Notes: generated by a model from the sequence alone, not told the origin. A DNA stretch of 64,000 nt from Rhodovulum kholense (GCF_003053725.1 NZ_QAYC01000002.1:1-64000); one strand, 5' to 3'; numbered from the stretch's first letter, positions 8,124 to 17,603 are shown. Numbers and translations are program-made.

Positions 8124-8714
8124 ATGCCGTCCCTACGGAAGCTCATCGGCCAGGGAGGCCGGATCGCGCTCTTTTTGCTGGCGCTCTATCTTGTCGTGCT
8201 GTGCGGGCTGCTGATCGGCCCGACCTTCACGGCGGTCTGTATTCTGGTGCTGGCCGTGGTCGGGGGCTGCGCGCTGTACCTGCGCAACCCGGACCGCGCG
8301 GATCGCTGGATGAGCGCCCTGCCGCGCCGGACCCGTCGCGAGACCGCGCCCGCCGCCGAGCCCGCCGCCGAGCCCGCCCCGGTCGTCCCCTCGTCCGCAA
8401 CCGAACTCTCGGACCGGCCGGTCCAGCTGCCCGCGCTCCGCGACCCCGCCCTCGACCGCGAGGCCGAGCGGCCGAAAAGACGGACCATGCTCGATACGCT
8501 GGGCTGGGAAACACCCGCCGCGATGGCGCGCGACTTCGCCGTGCTGGGCCTCGCGGGCCTCGGGCTGGCAATCGTGGGCTACACCCTGCCGGCCTGGCCG
8601 GTCCTGTCCTGGATCGCCGGATTGCTGAAGGTCCTGGGCGTGCTGCTGGTGCTTTTCAGCTCGGGCGTTCTCTACTCGTTCGGGCGCGAGTTGTTCTGGC
8701 GCGGCCGCGGCTAG
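8124..8714 (+). CDS. Hypothetical membrane protein, four predicted TM segments
   Basis: This 196-residue protein is not recognised as a named family. Residues about 14-32 and 33-52 form two hydrophobic segments, followed by an Ala/Pro/Glu-rich linker (about 70-125, with repeated AAEPA) likely to be cytoplasmic. Residues about 137-157 and 160-185 form another pair. The architecture suggests a small inner-membrane protein with a flexible loop. It is preceded by a good ribosome site (AGAGAGGTG) and stands alone between the UPF0104 gene and the chemoreceptor. No catalytic motif is visible. Confidence 0.7.
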   Translation: MPSLRKLIGQGGRIALFLLALYLVVLCGLLIGPTFTAVCILVLAVVGGCALYLRNPDRADRWMSALPRRTRRETAPAAEPAAEPAPVVPSSATELSDRPVQLPALRDPALDREAERPKRRTMLDTLGWETPAAMARDFAVLGLAGLGLAIVGYTLPAWPVLSWIAGLLKVLGVLLVLFSSGVLYSFGRELFWRGRG

Positions 8715-8945
8715 GCCGCCGGCCTGCCCACTGTCCACCGGGCGCAGCCCAAGCGTCGCCGGCCACGTGGTCCGGTTGCGCGCCGGTGCGACGGCCTTCA
8801 GCCAAGACAGCGCCGACCCCCCGAGACATGTCCCTGAATTCAAAGGGACTTTCCATAAACCATTTAACTACAAACTATAATTATTATAGAAAAAGTAACG
8901 CTTCCGATCTACCCCCTCTGTCAACCTATGCGTTTGGAGGAGTTC

Positions 8946-10307
8946 ATGATGTTCGGCCGGTCTCAGCGAAACAGCGCGGCGAAGGATAAAGCCGATCTGG
9001 CGCAGGCGTTCTTCGCGGTGATCGACCGCACGCAGGCGACGATCCAGTTCAGGCCGGACGGCACGATCATCACCGCCAATGCGAACTTCCTCAAAGCCCT
9101 CGGCTATACCGAGGCCGAGATCGCCGGGCGGCACCATTCGATGTTCGTGGACCCCGACTACGTCAAGACCCCTGCCTACAAGGCGTTCTGGGAAGGTCTG
9201 GGCAGCGGTCAATCCTTCACCGACCAGTTTCCGCGGATCCGAAAAAACGGCTCGATCATCTGGATCCAGGCGACCTATGCCCCCTGCCTCGATGAGAACG
9301 GCCACACCACCCGGGTGATCAAAATCGCGACCGACATCACCGAACGGCACAGTGGCATCGAAGAGATCGCGAAGGGGCTGCAACGGCTTCAGTCCGGCGA
9401 TCTTTCGCACCGCGTGCCGGGATCGGGCCTGCCGGATATCGCCGCGCTGGCCGATGCCTATAACAGCGCCGTCGGCCAGCTTTCGACCACCATTGCAACG
9501 GTGAAGGACGTCTCCAGCATCGTCGAACGGACCGCTCAGGAAGTCGGCCAGGCCTCGTCCGACCTGTCGCGGCGGACCGAAACCCAGGCCGCCACGCTGG
9601 AAGAAACCGCCGCCGCCATCGATGAACTGACGGCGACGGTTCGGGGCGCGGCCAGCGCCATCAAGGATGTCGAGCAGTCGGCCGACCGCGCCATGGCCAC
9701 GGCCGAAAGCGGTGGCCGGGTCGTCGGAGACGCGGTCGAGGCGATGGCACGGATCGATACCTCGTCCAAGAAGATCTCGCAGATCCTCTCGGTCATGAAG
9801 GACATCGCTTTCCAGACGAACCTTCTGGCGCTCAACGCCGGGGTCGAGGCCGCCCGCGCGGGCGAAGCCGGGCGCGGCTTCGCCGTGGTCGCCTCCGAGG
9901 TGCGGGCCCTGGCCCAGCGCTCGGGCGAGGCCTCGGGGGAAATCAGCGCGCTGGTTCAGGAAAGCACCCAAAACGTCAAGCTTGGGGTCGGGCTGGTGAA
10001 CAATGCCGGCAGCGAGCTGACCCGGATCATCGAGGCTGTGTCCGGCATGCGCGAACATATCTCGCAGATCGCGTCGGGCGCTTCGGAACAGGCGATCACG
10101 CTGAACGAGATCAACACCGGCGTCGGTCAACTCGACACCGTGACCCAGCAGAACGCGGCGATGGTAGAACAGGCGACCGCCGCCAGCCAGGGCCTGGCGT
10201 CGGAGGCACGCGAGCTTGCGGCGCAGGTGTCGATCTTCCGCACCGCCAATGACGGCTATCCGGCGGCAGGCTCGGTGGTGCCGTTCCGCGCGTCGAACGC
10301 CGCCTGA
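8946..10307 (+). CDS. Soluble methyl-accepting chemotaxis protein with PAS domain
   Basis: The start at ATG 8946 is set by a GGAGG site eight bases upstream, giving 453 residues. Residues about 15-135 form a PAS domain ([18 protein letters not shown], then WIQATYAP and ITER), likely binding a small ligand or cofactor. Residues about 170-430 form the coiled-coil signalling domain with the hairpin-tip motif [21 protein letters not shown] that contacts CheA and CheW. No transmembrane segment is present, so this is a cytoplasmic receptor. There is no CheR-tethering pentapeptide. No other che gene is in the window, so it is an orphan receptor. An AT-rich promoter-like region (8845-8905) precedes it. 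Confidence 0.93.
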   Translation: MMFGRSQRNSAAKDKADLAQAFFAVIDRTQATIQFRPDGTIITANANFLKALGYTEAEIAGRHHSMFVDPDYVKTPAYKAFWEGLGSGQSFTDQFPRIRKNGSIIWIQATYAPCLDENGHTTRVIKIATDITERHSGIEEIAKGLQRLQSGDLSHRVPGSGLPDIAALADAYNSAVGQLSTTIATVKDVSSIVERTAQEVGQASSDLSRRTETQAATLEETAAAIDELTATVRGAASAIKDVEQSADRAMATAESGGRVVGDAVEAMARIDTSSKKISQILSVMKDIAFQTNLLALNAGVEAARAGEAGRGFAVVASEVRALAQRSGEASGEISALVQESTQNVKLGVGLVNNAGSELTRIIEAVSGMREHISQIASGASEQAITLNEINTGVGQLDTVTQQNAAMVEQATAASQGLASEARELAAQVSIFRTANDGYPAAGSVVPFRASNAA

Positions 10308-10323
10308 GATCAAGAAGCGAAAG

Positions 10324-10350
10324 ATCCCGGCGGCGGGCCTGCCGGGATCG
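10324..10350 (+). terminator. Hairpin after the chemoreceptor gene
   Basis: A perfect nine-base-pair stem (GATCCCGGC with GCCGGGATC) encloses a nine-base loop 17 bases after the stop codon. There is no uridine run behind it, so termination may be partial or Rho-assisted. Confidence 0.5.
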
Positions 10351-10575
10351 CGTCGGGTTGGGGGGCGGGCCTTGCCCGCCTGATGTGCCTCGCTTCTGCG
10401 GCCCCGGCATCGTCTCGCACCCTATGCACGAAGTCTGTCCTGACCGGGATGGCGGCCCCTCACGCGTCTGCGCCCAAGAGACCGGCCCCGACGACGCCTG
10501 CAGGTCCAGCCCGTCGGCCAAAGCGCGACAAGCCGATCGGGACGATTCCGGAAGGATCGGGCGCGGCCCCCGCCG

Positions 10576-10824
10576 CTAGAGAACCCGGAAAACCTTGTCG
10601 CGGGCGGTTTGGCCGCGCACGAGGTCCAGCCGGGACTTCGGAACGCCCAGCGCCTTGGCCAGAAGCTTCGTCACCGCCGCATTGGCCTTGCCATCCTCGG
10701 GGACCACGGTGACGTAGACCCTTATCTGCCCCTCCTCGGCCAGAATCCGGTCGCGCGAGGCGCGGGGCGTCACCCGCACCGCGATCTCGGTGCCGGGCAC
10801 CGCCAGATGGGTCAGATCTGTCAT
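10576..10824 (-). CDS. DUF167 (YggU-like) family protein
   Basis: The 82-residue protein starts at ATG 10824 (MTDLTHL); longer readings of the frame add a non-homologous N-terminus. It is a single DUF167 domain: a strand-rich start (EIAVRVTPRASRDRI) followed by the signature DGKANAAVTKLLAKALGV. The biochemical role of the family is unknown; RNA or nucleotide binding has been suggested from its structure. Its start faces the nitroreductase gene at 10919, leaving a 94-base divergent gap. Confidence 0.88.
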   Translation of the reverse strand: MTDLTHLAVPGTEIAVRVTPRASRDRILAEEGQIRVYVTVVPEDGKANAAVTKLLAKALGVPKSRLDLVRGQTARDKVFRVL

Positions 10825-10918
10825 GCCCGCCTTGCTGCCCCGGCCACGGCGGCGCGTCAAGCCGGGCTTGAACCCCGCCCCCGACCGCCGCCATATAGGC
10901 GCAAAGAGGAGGTGGCCC

Positions 10919-11497
10919 ATGCCAGACCCGCGCCCCGAGGTGCTCGACTTCCTGCTGACCCGCCGGTCGCGCCCCGCCAAGACCCTGGCCTCGCCGGGTC
11001 CGACCCGGGACGCGCTGATCCCGATCCTGACCGCCGCGGCCCGCAGCCCCGATCACGGCAAGCTCGAACCCTGGCGCTTCATCGTGCTGGAAAAGCCCGC
11101 GCTGACCCGGCTCGAGGCGCTGGTCCGGACCCGGGGCGCCGCCCTTGGCCAGCCCGAGGAGGCCATTGCCAAGGCCGCCTCGGCCTATGCGCAAAGCCCC
11201 TTGGCGGTCGTCGTCGTCTCGGCGCCGAAGCCCTCGGCCAAGGTGCCCGAAATCGAACAGATCCATTCCGCCGGCGCCGTGTGCCTGGCGCTTCTGAACG
11301 CGGCACTTGCCTCGGGCTGGGGCGCCAACTGGCTGACCGGCTGGCCCGCCCATGACCGCGGCTTCCTGGCCGAGGGGCTGGGGCTCGCCGACACCGAAAC
11401 CGTGGTGGGCATCGTCCATATCGGCACCGAAACGGCGGCTCCGCCCGAGCGGCCGCGCCCCGACATTGCTGCAATCACCGAATGGGTGTCCGAATGA
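10919..11497 (+). CDS. Nitroreductase family protein (YdjA-like)
   Basis: The ATG at 10919 is preceded by an AGGAGG site, giving 192 residues, normal for the minimal YdjA branch of the nitroreductases. The motif TRRSRPAKTLASPGP and the following SPDHGKLEPWRF are the FMN and NAD(P)H-binding regions of that branch, and the late GWGANWLTGWPAHD segment is also typical. It is a predicted cytoplasmic flavin reductase of unknown substrate. Its stop codon overlaps the next start (ATGA), so it is translationally coupled to the EI24 membrane protein. Confidence 0.9.
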   Translation: MPDPRPEVLDFLLTRRSRPAKTLASPGPTRDALIPILTAAARSPDHGKLEPWRFIVLEKPALTRLEALVRTRGAALGQPEEAIAKAASAYAQSPLAVVVVSAPKPSAKVPEIEQIHSAGAVCLALLNAALASGWGANWLTGWPAHDRGFLAEGLGLADTETVVGIVHIGTETAAPPERPRPDIAAITEWVSE

Positions 11498-12198
11498 TCC
11501 TGACCGCCTTTCTCAAGACGCTGGGCCAGATCGGCGACCGCGCGTTCCGCCGGGTGCTGTTTCTGGGCGTCGGCCTGTCGGTGCTGCTGCTGGCGGCGAT
11601 CTATGCCGTGATCTTCGTCCTGATCGGCTGGCTGGTCCCCGACAGCTTTACCCTGCCCTGGATCGGCGAAATCCACTGGGTCGACGAGATCCTGTCGGGT
11701 GCCTCATTCCTGCTGATGATCGTGATGTCGGTGTTCCTGATGGTGCCGGTGGCCTCGGCCTTCACGGGCATCTTCCTTGACGACGTGGCCGAGGCGGTCG
11801 AGGCACGCCACTATCCGACCCTGCCCCCAGTCGCCCCGATCCCGGTCTTCGACCAGATCCGCGACAGCCTTGGATTTCTCGGCGTCGTGCTGGCGGTCAA
11901 CCTGGTGGCTCTGGTGCTGTACTTCTTCGTCGGGCCGTTCGCGCCGTTCCTGTTCTGGGCGGTGAACGGCTTCCTTCTGGGGCGCGAGTATTTTCAGATG
12001 GCGGCGATGCGGCGGCTTGGCCGGCAGGGCGCGCGGAACCTGCGCCGCCGCCATGGCGCGACGATCTTTGTGGCCGGGCTGCTGATGGCGGTGCCGCTGA
12101 GCCTGCCGCTGGTGAACCTCGTCATCCCGATCCTGGGCGCGGCGGTCTTCACCCATCTGGTGAACCGCCTGATCGTCGCGCGCCCTGCAACGGCCTGA
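11494..12198 (+). CDS. EI24 (CysZ-like) domain membrane protein
   Basis: The ATG at 11494 overlaps the stop of the nitroreductase gene by four bases and gives 234 residues. Long hydrophobic segments near residues 20-47, 66-92, 128-165 and 185-222 fit the EI24/CysZ fold. CysZ carries sulfate in enterobacteria, but distant alphaproteobacterial EI24 proteins are uncharacterised, and no cysteine or sulfate gene is close. The conserved central GFLLGREYFQMAAMRR is a family hallmark. Function is inferred only at the level of a membrane transport-like protein. Confidence 0.85.
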   Translation: MILTAFLKTLGQIGDRAFRRVLFLGVGLSVLLLAAIYAVIFVLIGWLVPDSFTLPWIGEIHWVDEILSGASFLLMIVMSVFLMVPVASAFTGIFLDDVAEAVEARHYPTLPPVAPIPVFDQIRDSLGFLGVVLAVNLVALVLYFFVGPFAPFLFWAVNGFLLGREYFQMAAMRRLGRQGARNLRRRHGATIFVAGLLMAVPLSLPLVNLVIPILGAAVFTHLVNRLIVARPATA

Positions 12199-12233
12199 GC
12201 GCCACCCTTCGCCGTTGCGGCGGCCCCCGGCGA

Positions 12234-12254
12234 TTGGTAATGGCACCTTACCAA
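12234..12254. promoter_or_regulatory. 21-base perfect inverted repeat upstream of the lldD-type gene
   Basis: TTGGTAA and TTACCAA flank a seven-base centre and end 14 bases before the start codon at 12269. The GGT...ACC half-sites resemble operators of GntR-family (FadR/LldR type) regulators that govern lactate and related oxidase genes, although the spacing is wider than the classical LldR site. It could instead act as an RNA hairpin near the ribosome site. Confidence 0.5.
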
Positions 12255-12268
12255 AGCGAGGGAAGGCC

Positions 12269-13432
12269 ATGCCCGTCATCACCACGATCGAAGACCTGCA
12301 CCGGATCTACAAGCGCCGCGTGCCCAAGATGTTCTACGACTACTGCGAGACGGGCAGCTGGACCGAACAGACGTTCCGCGACAACAGTTCGGATTTCGCA
12401 AGGATCCGGCTGCGCCAGCGGGTCGCGGTCGACATGGAGGGCCGCTCGACCGCCACGCAGATGGTCGGACAGGATGTCGCGATGCCGGTCGCGCTGGCGC
12501 CCGTCGGGCTGACCGGCATGCAGGCCGCCGATGGCGAGATCAAGGCCGCCCGCGCCGCCGAGAAGTTCGGCGTGCCCTTCACGCTGTCCACCATGTCGAT
12601 CTGTTCCATCGAGGATGTCGCGGCCCATACCGAAAAGCCGTTCTGGTTCCAGCTTTACGTGATGCGCGACCAGGAGTACCTCGCGAACCTGATCCAGCGG
12701 GCCAAGGACGCCCGCTGTTCGGCGCTGGTGCTGACGCTCGATCTGCAGATCCTCGGCCAGCGGCACAAGGATCTCAAGAACGGGCTGTCGGCCCCGCCCA
12801 AGATGACCCTCCCGACCATGGCCAACCTGGCCACCAAATGGGGCTGGGGGCTCGAGATGCTGCAAACGAAACGCCGCTTTTTCGGCAACATCATCGGACA
12901 CGCCAAGGGCGTCACCGACGCCTCGTCGCTGGTCGACTGGACGGCCGGCAATTTCGATCCGCGGCTCGACTGGTCGCAGGTGAAGAAGCTGAAGGAGGAT
13001 TGGGGCGGCAAGCTGATCCTCAAGGGCATTCTCGATGCCGAGGACGCGAAGCGCGCGCTTGATGTCGGGGCCGATGCCATTGTCGTGTCGAACCATGGCG
13101 GGCGGCAGCTCGACGGAGCGCTCAGTTCGATCCGCGCCCTGCCCTCGATCCTGCGCGCCGTGGGCGACCAGATCGAGGTGCATGTCGACGGCGGCATCCG
13201 GTCCGGGCAGGACGTGCTGAAGGCGGTCGCACTGGGGGCCAAGGGCACCTATATCGGCCGCGCCTTCATCTACGGGCTGGGCGCGATGGGCGAGCCGGGC
13301 GTGACCCGGGCGCTGGAGGTGATCCACAAGGAGCTCGACACCACCATGGCGCTGTGCGGGCGCAAGAATATCGCCGGGCTCGACCGCGACATCCTGCTGG
13401 TGCCGAAGGATTTCGAGGGCGACTGGGTCTGA
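12269..13432 (+). CDS. lldD: FMN-dependent alpha-hydroxy-acid oxidase / L-lactate dehydrogenase
   Basis: The 387-residue product from ATG 12269 (ribosome site GAGGGAAGG) is a full-length member of the FMN alpha-hydroxy-acid dehydrogenase family. It shows the N-terminal RVPKMFYDYCETGS, the catalytic region SNHGGRQLDGA with its active-site His, and the phosphate-binding end HVDGGIRSGQDVLKAVALGA and YIGRAFIYGL. These enzymes oxidise L-lactate, glycolate or mandelate; lactate with the respiratory chain as acceptor is the usual case in this order. No permease or regulator is adjacent, but a palindrome lies just upstream. The substrate is inferred. Confidence 0.9.
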   Translation: MPVITTIEDLHRIYKRRVPKMFYDYCETGSWTEQTFRDNSSDFARIRLRQRVAVDMEGRSTATQMVGQDVAMPVALAPVGLTGMQAADGEIKAARAAEKFGVPFTLSTMSICSIEDVAAHTEKPFWFQLYVMRDQEYLANLIQRAKDARCSALVLTLDLQILGQRHKDLKNGLSAPPKMTLPTMANLATKWGWGLEMLQTKRRFFGNIIGHAKGVTDASSLVDWTAGNFDPRLDWSQVKKLKEDWGGKLILKGILDAEDAKRALDVGADAIVVSNHGGRQLDGALSSIRALPSILRAVGDQIEVHVDGGIRSGQDVLKAVALGAKGTYIGRAFIYGLGAMGEPGVTRALEVIHKELDTTMALCGRKNIAGLDRDILLVPKDFEGDWV

Positions 13433-13570
13433 ACCGGGCCTGAACCTTGTCTGATCCGGGCTTCAGCGGCCCATTTTCCCCCTTCCAATCCGGCCCCGGC
13501 TCGGCTATGGGCACGGCTTCATCGGGCATACACCCTTGGAGGATGCCCACAACCTTAGGAGAATAGACCA

Positions 13571-14185
13571 ATGGCTGGTGAGATCCCTGATCTTAACGCC
13601 ACGGTACGGACGGGGACAGGCAAGGGGGCCGCTCGTCAAGCACGCCGTGAGAACCTTGTCCCCGGTATCGTCTATGGCGGCGGCGCCGAACCGCTTCCGA
13701 TCAACCTCAAGTACAACGAGCTGCTGAAGCGCCTGAAAGCCGGCCGCTTCCTGTCGACGCTGTTCAACCTGAAAGTTGACGGTCAGGAAGACGTGCGGGT
13801 GATCTGCCGCGGCGTTCAGCGCGACGTGGTCAAGGACCTGCCGACCCATGTGGACCTGATGCGGTTGCGCCGCACCTCGCGGATCAACCTCTACATCCCG
13901 GTCGAATTCGTGGGCGAAGAGAAATCCCCGGGCCTCAAGCGCGGCGGCGTTCTGACCGTGGTCCGGCCCGAGGTCGAACTGGTGGTCACCGCCGGCGACA
14001 TCCCGGAGAAACTGACGGTCGACGTCTCGGCGCTGAACATCGGCGACATCGTCCACATCTCGGACATCGCGCTGCCCGAAGGCACCACGCCGACCATCAC
14101 CGGCCGCGACTTCGTGATCGCCAACATCTCGGCGCCGTCGGGCCTGCGCTCGGCCGAAGACGAGGAAGAGGCTGCCGAGGAGTAA
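13571..14185 (+). CDS. rplY: 50S ribosomal protein L25/general stress protein Ctc
   Basis: The 204-residue protein is the long CTC form of L25. Residues about 1-95 form the 5S-rRNA-binding domain ([20 protein letters not shown], then LPIN), and residues about 100-190 form the beta-rich extension. The acidic tail [10 protein letters not shown] is typical for alphaproteobacteria. It binds 5S rRNA in the central protuberance of the large subunit. The start is supported by AGGAG nine bases upstream. As in related genomes it is near pth, though two minus-strand genes intervene here. Confidence 0.96.
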   Translation: MAGEIPDLNATVRTGTGKGAARQARRENLVPGIVYGGGAEPLPINLKYNELLKRLKAGRFLSTLFNLKVDGQEDVRVICRGVQRDVVKDLPTHVDLMRLRRTSRINLYIPVEFVGEEKSPGLKRGGVLTVVRPEVELVVTAGDIPEKLTVDVSALNIGDIVHISDIALPEGTTPTITGRDFVIANISAPSGLRSAEDEEEAAEE

Positions 14186-14223
14186 TCGGCTGCTGCTGGC
14201 GCATCGCCGCAAGCTTTCAACGA

Positions 14224-14247
14224 ACGGGGCCCTCGGGGTCCCGTTTT
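14224..14247 (+). terminator. Terminator after rplY
   Basis: A nine-base-pair stem (ACGGGGCCC with GGGTCCCGT, one G-U pair) closes a three-base loop and is followed directly by TTTTGCTTT, a good intrinsic terminator 38 bases after the rplY stop. Confidence 0.85.
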
Positions 14248-14257
14248 GCTTTGGCGG

Positions 14258-14791
14258 CTAGCGCAGCATCGCAGGGTCGCGCGGCGGGGCATCGGGATCG
14301 ATCGATCCGAACAGCCCCGGCAGCCGCAGGCAGAACCGGTGGATCTGCGCCGCCTCGGAACTGCCTGCCTGGGTCGAGACACCCTCGGGCCACCAGGCCG
14401 CCTGCAGCGCCTCCTGGCTTTCGGCGTCGATCCGGGGCCGAAGATAGCGCCGTTCGAATTCCGCGATCCAGCCCAGTTGGAACCACAGCGTCTGACGATC
14501 TGCCGACCAGGTGCCTGGGCCATCCTCATGATCGAGGCGGCGCCAGTGCTGGCCGATCATGTCGCGCGCCCAGGCCGCACAAAGGATGCCCGCCTGCAGC
14601 CGCGCCGTCGCCACCCCATCCGACAGCGTGGCAGGATCGGCGCCCCAATCACCCGTCACGGCAGCCTCGAACTGCGGGTCCATCGCAAGCGGCACGGCTC
14701 GCGCATCGCCGGCCCCGCCAAGGACCGTCATCAGTGCGATCAGGCCGTGCAGGGGAAACCACAGGAAGAGAACTCGGACCGGGTCACGCAT
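14258..14791 (-). CDS. Hypothetical exported protein
   Basis: The 177-residue reading from ATG 14791 begins with a signal-peptide-like segment (FLWFPLHGLIALMTVLGG, ending at AGDARA-V), so the product is probably periplasmic. A longer frame exists but would bury the signal. The mature part is Trp-rich and acidic (GTWSADRQTLWFQLGWIAEF), with two cysteines that could form a disulphide. I do not recognise a family. It is on its own between rplY and the monooxygenase-like gene, transcribed towards the rplY terminator. Confidence 0.65.
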   Translation of the reverse strand: MRDPVRVLFLWFPLHGLIALMTVLGGAGDARAVPLAMDPQFEAAVTGDWGADPATLSDGVATARLQAGILCAAWARDMIGQHWRRLDHEDGPGTWSADRQTLWFQLGWIAEFERRYLRPRIDAESQEALQAAWWPEGVSTQAGSSEAAQIHRFCLRLPGLFGSIDPDAPPRDPAMLR

Positions 14792-15011
14792 GGGAATGCC
14801 TCGCCGTCTGGATCGACCCCAGCCATGGGGCTTGACAGACAGGGTAGGCACGGGGGCGTTGCCAAAGGGTTTCTCCCCCTCGGCCCCGGAGCAACGCGCG
14901 CAGTTCGGGGCGCGTCGGCAACGCCAGCGCCCTTTCTACAAGACTGAGTCCGAAGGCTATTCGAGAAGTTCGGAGCCCCCCGCAACACTGTGTGGTCCCG
15001 AGGCGACCGGT

Positions 15012-15323
15012 TCAGCTCAGGGCCTGCACCGATTCGAAGATTTCCAGCTCGGGCGGTTCCAGATACATGTCGGACGGCCCCTTGGCGCCCTTATGCGCCG
15101 CGCGGAAGGCCTCGGATTTCGTCCAGGCCGTAAAGGCGGCCTCGCTCTCCCAGAAGGTATGCGAGGCGTAAAGCCGGTAGGTCTCCTTGTCGGGACCCTT
15201 CAGCAGGTGAAACCCGACGAACCCCGGCACCGTCTTCAGATGGCTGTCGCGGGTCTTCCAGACCTCCTCGAACGCCTCCTCTGATCCCGGCTTCACCTTG
15301 AAACGGTTCATCGTCAGATACAT
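15012..15323 (-). CDS. Antibiotic biosynthesis monooxygenase (ABM) domain protein
   Basis: The 103-residue protein is a single ABM/dimeric alpha-beta-barrel domain. [17 protein letters not shown], then [19 protein letters not shown] and AHKGA match the heme-degrading IsdG/HmoB-like and related stress branches. The family contains cofactor-free monooxygenases and heme oxygenases; a heme role is possible because the canonical Asn and Trp near the start and centre are present, but this is not decisive. It is divergent from pth with a 93-base gap. No iron uptake genes are adjacent. Confidence 0.82.
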   Translation of the reverse strand: MYLTMNRFKVKPGSEEAFEEVWKTRDSHLKTVPGFVGFHLLKGPDKETYRLYASHTFWESEAAFTAWTKSEAFRAAHKGAKGPSDMYLEPPELEIFESVQALS

Positions 15324-15416
15324 GGGTCGCCTCCTCGTTCCCGATCCGGCCGGTTCTGGCCTTTTGCCGCAGTTCAGGGCATCAAGGACGAAAGAGCAAG
15401 CGGCAGGAGATCACGA

Positions 15417-16103
15417 ATGCGTCTCTTCGTGGGCCTCGGGAATCCGGGCGCGCAATATGCGGGCAACCGGCACAATATTGGCTTCATGGCGGTCGACCGG
15501 ATCGCCGAAGACCATCACTTTTCGCCCTGGCGGGCGAAGTTCAAGGGCCAGACCGCCGAAGGGCGGCTGGGCCCCGAGAAGGTGGTCCTGCTGAAGCCCG
15601 AAACCTACATGAACCTGTCGGGCGACGCGGTGCAGGCGGCGGTGCAGTTCTACAAGCTCACCCCCGCCGATGTGACCGTGTTTCATGACGAACTGGACCT
15701 CGCGCCCGGCAAGTGCCGGCTGAAATCGGGCGGCGGGCATGCGGGCCATAACGGGCTGCGCTCGATCCACCAGCATCTGGGGCCGGATTACGAGCGCGTG
15801 CGGCTGGGCATCGGCCACCCGGGGCACAAGGACCGGGTTTCGGGCTATGTGCTGTCCGATTTCGCCAAGGCCGACCGCGACTGGCTGGACGATCTGCTGC
15901 GCGGTATCTCGGACGGCGCCGCCGATCTGGCACGGGGCGATGGCGCCAGGTTTCTGAATGCTGTGGCGCTGCGGATCGCGCCTGCGCGAAACGGGGCCTC
16001 GGCCGGGGCACACGCACCGGCGCCGAAACCCGCCGCCCCGCCGCCCGAGCCGTCCGAGGACCCGCGCTCGGCCCTGCAAAAACTTGCCGACCGGTTCCGC
16101 TAG
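15417..16103 (+). CDS. pth: Peptidyl-tRNA hydrolase
   Basis: The 228-residue enzyme releases tRNA from peptidyl-tRNA that drops off ribosomes. The N-terminal [18 protein letters not shown] contains the catalytic His and the conserved Asn, and [10 protein letters not shown] and [13 protein letters not shown] are the other signature blocks. Residues after about 190 are a Pro/Ala-rich extension ([13 protein letters not shown]) common in this group. The start is supported by AGGAGAT seven bases upstream. The next gene begins two bases after the stop, so both probably share a transcript. Confidence 0.96.
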   Translation: MRLFVGLGNPGAQYAGNRHNIGFMAVDRIAEDHHFSPWRAKFKGQTAEGRLGPEKVVLLKPETYMNLSGDAVQAAVQFYKLTPADVTVFHDELDLAPGKCRLKSGGGHAGHNGLRSIHQHLGPDYERVRLGIGHPGHKDRVSGYVLSDFAKADRDWLDDLLRGISDGAADLARGDGARFLNAVALRIAPARNGASAGAHAPAPKPAAPPPEPSEDPRSALQKLADRFR

Positions 16104-16104
16104 A

Positions 16105-17160
16105 ATGAACCTGCGGGCCGCCTGCACCGATCAGGCCGCCGCCTGCGCGCGGCTGGGATCGCCCTTCACCGCAGGGCTTCTGCGGCTTGCGGCCGAGCGG
16201 CTGCAGCCCGGCTGCGCGGTCGCGGACCGGCTGCTGGGCTGGGAGGGTACGCTGGGCGCGGGCGGGCAATCGGTGCCACTGAGGCTCGCGGGCGCCCTGC
16301 ACGGGCTGGTGCTGTCGGGCGCGGCGCCCGGTCTGGCCGCGCTTTACCCGCCCGTCGATCCCGACCCGGACGGCCTCTGGGCCGAGATCGAGGCCGCCTT
16401 GACGACCCATGAGGCCCAACTGATGCGCTGGCTCGACAGCCCGCCCCAGACCAACGAGGTGCGCCGCTCGGCGGTGCTGATCGCAGCGGGTCAGTGGCTG
16501 ACGGCGACAACGGGGCTGCCGCTGGTGCTGTCCGAGATCGGCGCGAGCGCCGGGCTGAACCTGAACTGGGACCACTACGCGCTGGATCTGCCCGAGGGGT
16601 CCTATGGGCCGGTCGATGCCCGGCTGCGCCTCGCCCCCGACTGGCAGGGCCCCGCCCCGCCGAGGGCCACCCCCCGGGTGATCGACCGGCGCGGCGTCGA
16701 TCTGAACCCGATCGAGGGCAGCACGCCCGAGGGCGCGCTGCGGCTCCGGGCCTATCTCTGGCCCGACCAGCCCGACCGGCGGCGCCTGACGGATGCGGCC
16801 CTGGCCGAGCCCCCTGCCCCGGTCGACCGGGAGGACGCCCTGCCCTGGCTGGCCCGGCGGCTGGCAGATCCGGCCCCCGGCGCGCTGCACATGATCTTTC
16901 ACACCGTGGCCTGGCAGTACCTGCCCGAAGCGGCACGGACCGAAGGCGACCGGCTGATCGCCGAAGCCGGCGCCCGGGCCACCGAGACCGCGCCGCTGGC
17001 CCGGGTCGAGATGGAGGCCGATGGCGGCCACGGCGCGGCGCTTCGGATCACGCTCTGGCCCGGCGGCTCGCCGCGCGTCGTCGGCCGCGCCGATTTCCAC
17101 GGCCGCTGGGTCCGCTGGACTGCGGCGGAGACAACCGGAAACGAGGAAGGACGGACATGA
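16105..17160 (+). CDS. DUF2332 family protein
   Basis: The 351-residue protein from ATG 16105 lies two bases behind pth. The family signature is visible in QTNEVRRSAVLI, LSEIGASAGLNL near residues 145-160, and the late FHTVAWQYL. The SEIGASAGLNL block looks like a nucleotide- or SAM-binding glycine loop, but the family has no established activity. It ends in an ATGA overlap with the DUF2237 gene, so the two are translationally coupled. Confidence 0.85.
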   Translation: MNLRAACTDQAAACARLGSPFTAGLLRLAAERLQPGCAVADRLLGWEGTLGAGGQSVPLRLAGALHGLVLSGAAPGLAALYPPVDPDPDGLWAEIEAALTTHEAQLMRWLDSPPQTNEVRRSAVLIAAGQWLTATTGLPLVLSEIGASAGLNLNWDHYALDLPEGSYGPVDARLRLAPDWQGPAPPRATPRVIDRRGVDLNPIEGSTPEGALRLRAYLWPDQPDRRRLTDAALAEPPAPVDREDALPWLARRLADPAPGALHMIFHTVAWQYLPEAARTEGDRLIAEAGARATETAPLARVEMEADGGHGAALRITLWPGGSPRVVGRADFHGRWVRWTAAETTGNEEGRT

Positions 17161-17537
17161 CAGACCGCAAGGCTCCCTCGCTGAACGTCATGGGCGGTCG
17201 GCTCGACCCCTGTTCGACCGCGCCGCTGACCGGGTTCTATCGCAACGGCTGTTGCGACACCGGCCCCGAGGATACCGGCAGCCATACGGTCTGCGCGGTG
17301 ATGACCGCCGAATTCCTCGCCTATTCCAAATATGTCGGCAACGACCTGACCACGCCGCGCCCCGAATTCGGCTTTTCGGGCCTGACCCCGGGCGACTGCT
17401 GGTGCCTGTGCGCCGCGCGCTTCCTGCAGGCCCATGACGAGGGCTGCGCGCCGCGGGTCAAGCTGACCGCCACCCATCGCGCCGCGCTGGAGGTGGTGCC
17501 GCTCGAGGTGCTGACGCTGCACGCCGACGACGGCTGA
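17157..17537 (+). CDS. DUF2237 family protein
   Basis: The 126-residue protein is Cys-rich: RNGCCDTGPEDTGSHTVCAVMT, FLAYSKYVGNDL and TPGDCWCLCAARF are conserved blocks of the DUF2237 family. The Cys pattern suggests metal or disulphide chemistry, but no function is known. Its start overlaps the DUF2332 stop by four bases. A role shared with that gene is likely from the coupling, not proven. Confidence 0.88.
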   Translation: MTDRKAPSLNVMGGRLDPCSTAPLTGFYRNGCCDTGPEDTGSHTVCAVMTAEFLAYSKYVGNDLTTPRPEFGFSGLTPGDCWCLCAARFLQAHDEGCAPRVKLTATHRAALEVVPLEVLTLHADDG

Positions 17538-17603
17538 GGTCCGCGCCCCGCCTGCCCCGATCCCGGCAGGGCGCGTGCTCGCGCCCCGCACTCGGATCGG
17601 CCC

